DNA of 46,056 bases, from assembly GCA_038040395.1 (NCBI GenBank), contig JBBPIJ010000019.1, positions 1 through 46,056 on the forward strand, written 5' to 3'. This stretch comes from VAXT01 sp038040395 (lineage in GTDB: Bacteria; Actinomycetota; Thermoleophilia; Gaiellales; Gaiellaceae). Made by a program: the position numbers and the translations under genes. Positions 41,049-46,056 of this stretch are shown here, piece by piece (the first letter of the stretch is position 1; each line of letters opens with the position of its first letter). The notes under the pieces are model-generated. The model did no database searches. It was not told where the DNA came from and saw only the letters and a program-made list of their open reading frames with translations.

Positions 41049-41588
41049 GTGACCACGATCCTTCTCGCCCGGCACGGGGAAACTGATTGGAACGCCGAGC
41101 GACGCGTCCAGGGCCACACCGACCGGCCGCTGAACGACGTCGGCGTGGCACAGGCCCAGGCACTCGTGAAAGAGCTTTCAGCTGAGCGCCTCGATGCCGT
41201 CTATGCGAGCGACCTCGCACGCGCCCTCGACACTGCGCGCGCCGTCGCCGAGCCGCGCGGTCTTTCGGTCGTGCCTCTTCCGGAACTGCGCGAGCGGAAC
41301 TTCGGCACGTGGGAAGGTCTCCTCGACCACGAGATTCTCGAGCGATTCCCGCAGGCTCACACGGGCCCCTGGGGCGACGACGAGACGCCCGAGCAGCTCG
41401 ATGAGCGGGTAGTGGCGGCGTTATTCGGAATAGCTGCGCGCCATCCCGGCGGCCAGGTTCTCGTCGTCTCGCACGGCGGGCCGCTCAGGGCGGTGCTTCG
41501 GCGATGCGGGCTTCCATCGGAACGAATCGCGAATTGCCAGGTGGCCCGGCTCGCTGTCGAGGACGGCACCCTCCGGCAACTAGACTGA
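41049..41588 (+). CDS. Histidine phosphatase (phosphoglycerate mutase-like)
   Basis: 179 residues from the GTG at 41049 (MTTILLARHGETDWN). It has the RHG catalytic His, the VYASDLARALDTARA block, LRERNFGTWEG and the second His in VSHGGPLRAVLRR. It belongs to the histidine phosphatase superfamily that includes GpmB-like and alpha-ribazole phosphatases. The substrate is not determined; a glycolytic role is unlikely to be needed because gpmI is present. Starts 20 bases from the divergent SDR gene. Confidence 0.9.
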   Translation: MTTILLARHGETDWNAERRVQGHTDRPLNDVGVAQAQALVKELSAERLDAVYASDLARALDTARAVAEPRGLSVVPLPELRERNFGTWEGLLDHEILERFPQAHTGPWGDDETPEQLDERVVAALFGIAARHPGGQVLVVSHGGPLRAVLRRCGLPSERIANCQVARLAVEDGTLRQLD

Positions 41589-41594
41589 GCCGCC

Positions 41595-41837
41595 GTGGAC
41601 GACTACACGAGCAAGTACAAGGGCGAGCAGGTCGAGATTGCCCTCTTCGGTGGCGACTACCACGAGGGCGTCCTGACTGCCTACTGCGCCGTCGACGAGG
41701 TGCCGCACATCGAGCTGAGCGGGCACATCCTCATCCCGCTCCAGAACATCGCCTCGCTGCATTGCACGAGCCGCTGCGACGCCCCCGAGCCTGACTGGCC
41801 TCCGCGCGGCTTCGCCGAGGACGAGCGCGACAGCTAG
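41595..41837 (+). CDS. Small hypothetical protein
   Basis: 80 residues from a GTG, 6 bases after the phosphatase stop. The pattern YKGEQVEIALFGGDYHEGVLTAYCAVDEVPHIELSGHILIPLQNIASLHC looks like a small five-strand beta barrel of the Sm/LSm-like kind (resemblance only). Two or three Cys near the C terminus. Followed after 2 bases by the HtpX-like gene, so the three are likely one operon. Confidence 0.65.
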   Translation: MDDYTSKYKGEQVEIALFGGDYHEGVLTAYCAVDEVPHIELSGHILIPLQNIASLHCTSRCDAPEPDWPPRGFAEDERDS

Positions 41838-41839
41838 AC

Positions 41840-42679
41840 GTGGGTTTCCTCCCGACGGCGAGGAACCTGCTCAAGGCGTGGTTTCTGCTCCTCGGTTTCT
41901 GTGCCCTGATCGGCGGCCTCGGCTGGGTGGCGGGCGGCTACCGGACCGCGTCCATCTCGGTCTTCTGCACGCTGCTGGCTGCTGCCGCGCTCTACTGGTA
42001 CCTCGACCGGGTCGCACCGGGAATGGTCGGCGCCCGCGAATTGGCTGCAGCCGAGGCTCCCCTCTTCCGGTCGACCGTCGAGCGATTGGCGGCGCGTGTC
42101 GGCGTCCCGCGGCCACGTCTGTATCTGCTCACCGATGCACATCCGCGAGCGTTTGCCGCGGGCCGCGGTCCGAACGGCGCGTCGCTTGCGGTCAGCGCCG
42201 GGCTCCTGGCGGCGGCTCATCCCGCGGAGCTCGAGGGGATCGTCGCCCACGAGCTGGTTCACATCCGAAACCGTGACGTCCTCGTTCAGACGACCGTGTC
42301 AGTGCTCGCCGGCTTCCTGATCGAGTCCAGCCGGCTAGGAGGATGGCTCCAGCGTTCGCTGCTCTTCGTGCTGGCGCCGATCGCCGCCGCCTTCACGCAT
42401 CTGCTGCTCTCACCGGGGCGGGAGTTCGCAGCCGACCGCGCAGCCGCCAAGATCTGCGAATCGCCGCACGGGCTCGCCGACGGGCTCCTCCGGCTGGAGG
42501 CGGCGGGCTCGTTCGTCGAGTTCCGCGCCAGCCCCGCGACGGAGCCGCTCTACACCGTGAACCCGTTTGCCGAGGAAGGCATCGCGGCCATGTTCGTCAC
42601 CCATCCCCCGCTCGACAGGCGCGTGCAGCGCCTGCGTGAGCTCGATCCCGAATGGCGCGACAAGGCGCGCGCGGCCTAG
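41840..42679 (+). CDS. HtpX-like M48 membrane metalloprotease
   Basis: 279 residues from a GTG. Two N-terminal helices (AWFLLLGFCALIGGLGWVAGG, SVFCTLLAAAALYWYL), zinc motif HELVH (137-141) in GIVAHELVHIRNRDVLVQT, two further helices, then the third-ligand region GREFAADRAAAKIC and the family C-terminal FVTHPPLDRRVQRLREL. HtpX proteases degrade misfolded membrane proteins under stress. Third gene of the 41049-42679 run. Confidence 0.9.
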   Translation: MGFLPTARNLLKAWFLLLGFCALIGGLGWVAGGYRTASISVFCTLLAAAALYWYLDRVAPGMVGARELAAAEAPLFRSTVERLAARVGVPRPRLYLLTDAHPRAFAAGRGPNGASLAVSAGLLAAAHPAELEGIVAHELVHIRNRDVLVQTTVSVLAGFLIESSRLGGWLQRSLLFVLAPIAAAFTHLLLSPGREFAADRAAAKICESPHGLADGLLRLEAAGSFVEFRASPATEPLYTVNPFAEEGIAAMFVTHPPLDRRVQRLRELDPEWRDKARAA

Positions 42680-42702
42680 TCGACTTCGTTCGGGAGGAGC
42701 GA

Positions 42703-43188
42703 CTAGATGACCGAGTCCCGGCGCCCTTCGGCGAATGCCGTGTGCGCGCGAAGAATCCCCTCGCGAGTGAAGCCGGCCTTCTCGGCAACACGCTGCGAAG
42801 CGATGTTGGTCGGATCTGTCATGAGCTGGAGTCTCTGGACGCCGCCGTCTTTGAGGGCCCACCGAGACAGAAGCCTCGTCGCCCGAGTTGCGATCCCCCG
42901 CCCTCGAGCCTCTTTCGCTATCCAGTAGCCGATTGCCCCGATCTCGCCGAGCCGGACGCCGATCGCCCCGAGCAAGTCGCCACCGGCCGCGTTGACGATG
43001 AGAAAGTCTCTGGACGCCTCGCTGCTGTTGCACGAGGCGATCCATTCGCGAGCATCTTGATCGCGATACGGGCTCGGGAATCGAGGAAGGAAGCGAACGA
43101 GCTCTTCGTCCTGGCATGCAGCCGTGACCGCCGGAATGTCCGCCTCGGTCGGCGGGCGTAGCAACACGTCGTCGTCGCGAAGCTCCAT
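42703..43188 (-). CDS. RimJ/RimL-like GNAT acetyltransferase, C terminus cut by amber codon
   Basis: 161 residues from the ATG at 43188. VLLRPPTEADIPAVTAACQD, GYWIAKEARGRGIATRATRLLSRWAL, LMTDPTNIASQRVAEKAGFTREGILR identify a RimJ/RimL-type acetyltransferase. The frame ends GRRDSVI then TAG, exactly where relatives have Tyr (DSVxYSLLP). Reading past the TAG gives SLLPNEVD and another TAG at 42676. A single Tyr-to-amber change, or a base error, therefore removes only eight residues after the stop; the enzyme could still fold. It sits convergent with the HtpX gene. Confidence 0.85.
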   Translation of the reverse strand: MELRDDDVLLRPPTEADIPAVTAACQDEELVRFLPRFPSPYRDQDAREWIASCNSSEASRDFLIVNAAGGDLLGAIGVRLGEIGAIGYWIAKEARGRGIATRATRLLSRWALKDGGVQRLQLMTDPTNIASQRVAEKAGFTREGILRAHTAFAEGRRDSVI

Positions 43189-43206
43189 GAACGCGATCGT
43201 ATCCCC

Positions 43207-43243
43207 AAAGAAAAATGGCCCGAAGTCGAAGACTCCGGGCCAT
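43207..43243 (-). terminator. rRNA operon terminator
   Basis: Minus-strand hairpin with arms ATGGCCCGGAGT / ACTTCGGGCCAT (one G.U) and a T-rich tail (TTTTTCTT), just after 5S rRNA. Classical Rho-independent terminator. Confidence 0.88.
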
Positions 43244-43250
43244 AAGGTAA

Positions 43251-43366
<116 letters not shown>

Positions 43367-43499
43367 AGGTTGTTGCATTCCGGTGCCAGACTTTAGTCTG
43401 GCTTCGGCGCGCAATTCCTTTCAAAAGTTTTCAGCTCGACGTATGAGCATCGGTGCTTGCGCACCTTCAAAACTCCATAGTGACTAACACGTGTTCTAA
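43367..43499 (-). other. 23S-5S spacer
   Basis: About 133 bases with no tRNA. It has a hairpin GCCAGACT-TTA-GTCTGGC (43385-43402). AT-rich blocks with CTTCAAAACTCC are probably rRNA processing stems. Confidence 0.7.
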
Positions 43500-43625
43500 A
43501 TCAAGACCTCGGGCAATTAGTACGGGTCCGCTGAACGGATTGCTCCGCTTACACGTCCCGCCTATCAACGTGGTGGTCTCCCACGGCCCTTACTCCCTCT
43601 AGGGGATGGGAAGCCTCATCTCGAG

Positions 43626-43662
<37 letters not shown>

Positions 43663-43778
43663 ATCCAGACGTAGCTAATCAGCAGCGCCGTTGGCACGAC
43701 GACTGATACACCAGCGGTCTGTTCGTCTCGGTCCTCTCGTACTAGAGACGACTCCTCTCAAGCTTCCAGCGCCCATGG

Positions 43779-43863
<85 letters not shown>

Positions 43864-43867
43864 ACTC

Positions 43868-43908
<41 letters not shown>

Positions 43909-43939
43909 CTTCCGTCGATGTGGACTCTTGGGAAGGATA

Positions 43940-43978
<39 letters not shown>

Positions 43979-44127
43979 CGGCAATTCCACTCTTAACCGC
44001 CGGATCACTAAGGCCTGCTTTCGCACCTGCTCGACTTGTCAGTCTCACAGTCAAGCTCCCTTATGCCTTTACACTCTACGCACGATTTCCAACCGTGCTG
44101 AGGGAACCTTTGCGCGCCTCCGTTACA

Positions 44128-44165
<38 letters not shown>

Positions 44166-44418
44166 ACGCTGTTCCCGACCCGGATTACGGCATCGGGTTA
44201 GAAGCCCAGAACATGAAGGGTGGTATCCCAAGGTTGCCTCCACGAGCGCTGGCGCGCCCGCTTCACAGCCTCCCACCTATCCTGGACAACGTATCCCAGA
44301 CTCCAACATCAAGCTGCAGTAAAGGTGCACGGGGTCTTTCCGTCCAACCACGGGTACTCGGTATCTTCACCGAGACTACAATTTCACCGGATCCCTCGTT
44401 GAGACAGCGCCCAAGTCG

Positions 44419-44465
<47 letters not shown>

Positions 44466-45213
44466 CTAGGTCTTATCTAGAAACAATTCTTTCTAGACGG
44501 ACATCATCTCCTTTGGAATGACGTCCCTGCATGTCGCCATGCAGAGGGGACCATCTCATCATCCTGTGTCCAGGACATCTGGCGTATGGTCTCTGAGGAT
44601 TCTGATCAAGTCTTGCCTGGACTTGCGCCGGTTCATGGTCTGAGTTATCTCCGCGATCTCGATGAGTCCGTCCGTCGTCAAATGACGGCCGGCCGAGATC
44701 AAGTGGACGCATAGTGCGAATTTCTCAAAGTCGTGTTGCTTTGAGGAAAGCATCGGATACCGCTCGAAGAATGGAATGACCGTTTCGAGAAGATCCGTGC
44801 GTCTCCGCACGACGTAGCGATACAGATCTTCGCGGTGATTGTCCCGCCGCCTGTTCGCCACGACTTGGCCCACACCGAAGAACTCGTTGAGCTCGTGTAG
44901 ACACGAGACGCTTCGCGCGCCCTGTGTTACCACGAACTCGTGCGCCACTTGCCAGCCAGTCTTGTAGCCGTTTCGACTTCTCCCACCCTCTTGGCGGACG
45001 AAACCGATCGAGAAGCATCCTTCTCCGTCTACAAAACCAACAATCCAGCCAATCCTGACCAGTCTTTCCTGCTGATTGTCCGCACCCGTCACGTTGTCAC
45101 TATCGTAAACGCCCGATCGGACGTCACGAGTAGTAGTGCGGGATACTCGGAGTTTCCAGCATTTGGCCAGATGCACACCGCGTAGTTACCTACGCGGGGG
45201 GCAGCGAATTTCT
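44466..45213 (-). ncRNA. Group I intron in 23S rRNA (E. coli position 1931)
   Basis: 748 nt. The 5' exon ends in U, and P1 forms as GGU-AG with CUGCC across the splice site, giving the required U.G pair. P2 (45178-45197) is a perfect CCGCGTAG hairpin with a GTAA tetraloop. Near the 3' end are a P8-like CTGCATG hairpin with a GCGA loop (44528-44545) and a P9-like TCTAGAAA hairpin (44476-44497). The last intron base is G (omega-G). Insertion at 1931 matches the type known from Thermotoga 23S rRNA. P3, P6 and P7 were not traced base by base. Confidence 0.9.
44559..45176 (-). CDS. LAGLIDADG homing endonuclease encoded in the intron
   Basis: Up to 205 residues from a GTG at 45176 just after P2; a GTG at 45092 (177 residues, VTGADNQQERLVRIGW) is equally possible and avoids an unconserved N terminus. 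One LAGLIDADG motif (IGWIVGFVDGEGCFSI) is followed by FVVTQGARSVSCLHELNEFFGVGQV, YRYVVRRRTDLLETVIPFFERYPMLSSKQHDFEKFA, the layout of I-CreI and I-CeuI. A single motif means it works as a homodimer. It would cut intronless 23S genes near the insertion site and drive intron spread. GC content is lower than that of neighbouring protein genes. Confidence 0.92.
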   Translation of the reverse strand: MHLAKCWKLRVSRTTTRDVRSGVYDSDNVTGADNQQERLVRIGWIVGFVDGEGCFSIGFVRQEGGRSRNGYKTGWQVAHEFVVTQGARSVSCLHELNEFFGVGQVVANRRRDNHREDLYRYVVRRRTDLLETVIPFFERYPMLSSKQHDFEKFALCVHLISAGRHLTTDGLIEIAEITQTMNRRKSRQDLIRILRDHTPDVLDTG

Positions 45214-46056
45214 ACCTTAGGACGGTTATAGTTACCGCCGCCGTTTACCGGGGCTTGATTTCAAGGCTTCGCCCCGAAGGACTAACCTCTCCACTTGACC
45301 TTCCGGCACCGGGCAGGCGTCAGCCCCTATACGTCGTCTTACGACTTCGCAGAGACCTGTGTTTTTGGTAAACAGTCGCTTGGGCCGTTTCACTGCGGCC
45401 CCCTCGAGCTAGACCCGAATGGGCTTCACTCTACCGGGGCGCCCCTTCTCCCGAAGTTACGGGGCCATTTTGCCGAGTTCCTTAACGAGGGTTCTTCCGA
45501 TCACCTTGGTATTCTCTACCTGCCTACCTGTGTCGGTTTTGGTACGGGCACGCTCCATCTCCCTAGAGGCTTTTCTAGGAGGCATGGCTTCAAGAGCTTC
45601 GCTCCTTTCAGAGCTCGGCATCCCGTCTCAGACTTAATGGCCGGCGGATTTACCTACCGACCGTCCTACGCGGTTACCCCAGGACAACCATCGCCTGGGA
45701 CTCCTTAGCCTACCTCGTCCCCCCATCGGTGATAACGATGGATACGTGGTACTGGAATATCAACCAGTTGGCCATCGCCTACGCCTTTCGGCCTCGGCTT
45801 AGGTCCCGACTAACCCTGAGTAGATTAGCTTTACTCAGGAACCCTTAGGCATTCGGTGGAGGAGTTTCTCACTCCTCTTTCGTTACTCATGCCAGCATTC
45901 TCACTTCCCAGCTCTCCACAAAGGCTTACGCCTCTGCTTCGCAGACCTGGGAACGCTCCCCTACCACTCCGCAAAGCGAAGTCCGTGGCTTCGGCTCCTG
46001 ACTTGAGCCCCGTTACATTGTCCGCGCCCGATCACTTGACCAGTGAGCTGTTACGC

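Overview
The window is GC-rich, densely packed bacterial DNA with many GTG and TTG starts. Gene content points to an actinobacterium of the Thermoleophilia type (Gaiellales/Solirubrobacterales-like). The clues are WhiA near a gap-pgk-tpiA cluster, an actinobacterial-style HIT protein, HemQ/ChdC, a PGPGW membrane protein, and a DUF3467 gene next to argS. This is an inference from protein character; no search was run. A run of exactly 100 N (31803-31902) shows that it is a draft scaffold.

Layout. 1-6056: the 3' end of a CorA gene, a frameshifted small gene, a frameshifted cupin gene, a 1041-residue fusion (class III cyclase, membrane helix, beta-propeller, ABC-type solute-binding domain), and a secreted RTX-repeat protein. 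6088-13839: HIT protein, tRNA-Gly, class I aldolase, NTF2-like protein, a minus-strand run argS / membrane protein / glpX / lipoprotein, DUF3467, an M48 protease and a phosphoesterase. 13949-18778: a minus-strand glycolytic operon gap-pgk-tpiA-gpmI that ends in an ECF sigma factor. gpmI carries an in-frame tandem palindromic repeat. 18851-29232: parts of the usual actinobacterial uvrC-whiA-gap neighbourhood, spread out by other genes: two paralogous clan-A-like glycoside hydrolases, ogt, a secreted Hcp-like protein, pruA, a membrane protein and an ABM-type protein. 29243-37505: hemQ, two small membrane proteins, a BCP peroxiredoxin, tRNA-Leu with a second copy broken by the scaffold gap, a subtilase, small membrane proteins, a PASTA remnant, a PLD-like protein and a GNAT. 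37539-43188: tRNA-Asn, an SDR-dgt-dnaG run, a histidine phosphatase, a small protein, an HtpX-like protease, and a GNAT gene with an apparent amber stop near its end.

43207-46056: the 3' end of an rRNA operon on the minus strand (23S, 5S, terminator). The 23S gene is split by a 748-nt group I intron at the position equivalent to E. coli 1931. P1 with a U.G pair, a GNRA-capped P2, P8- and P9-like hairpins and the terminal G are all readable. The intron encodes a single-motif LAGLIDADG protein of the I-CreI/I-CeuI type.

How the genes fit together: central carbon metabolism is heavily represented (class I aldolase, GlpX FBPase, Gap, Pgk, TpiA, GpmI), covering both directions of the triose-phosphate segment. 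Translation (argS, three tRNAs, rRNA), DNA replication and repair (dnaG, dgt, uvrC, ogt) and cell-surface or secreted functions fill most of the rest. The clearest unusual items are the receptor-like cyclase fusion, the 23S intron, the repeat inside gpmI, an ArgS without the HIGH histidines, and several apparently broken reading frames that could be real or draft-sequence errors.
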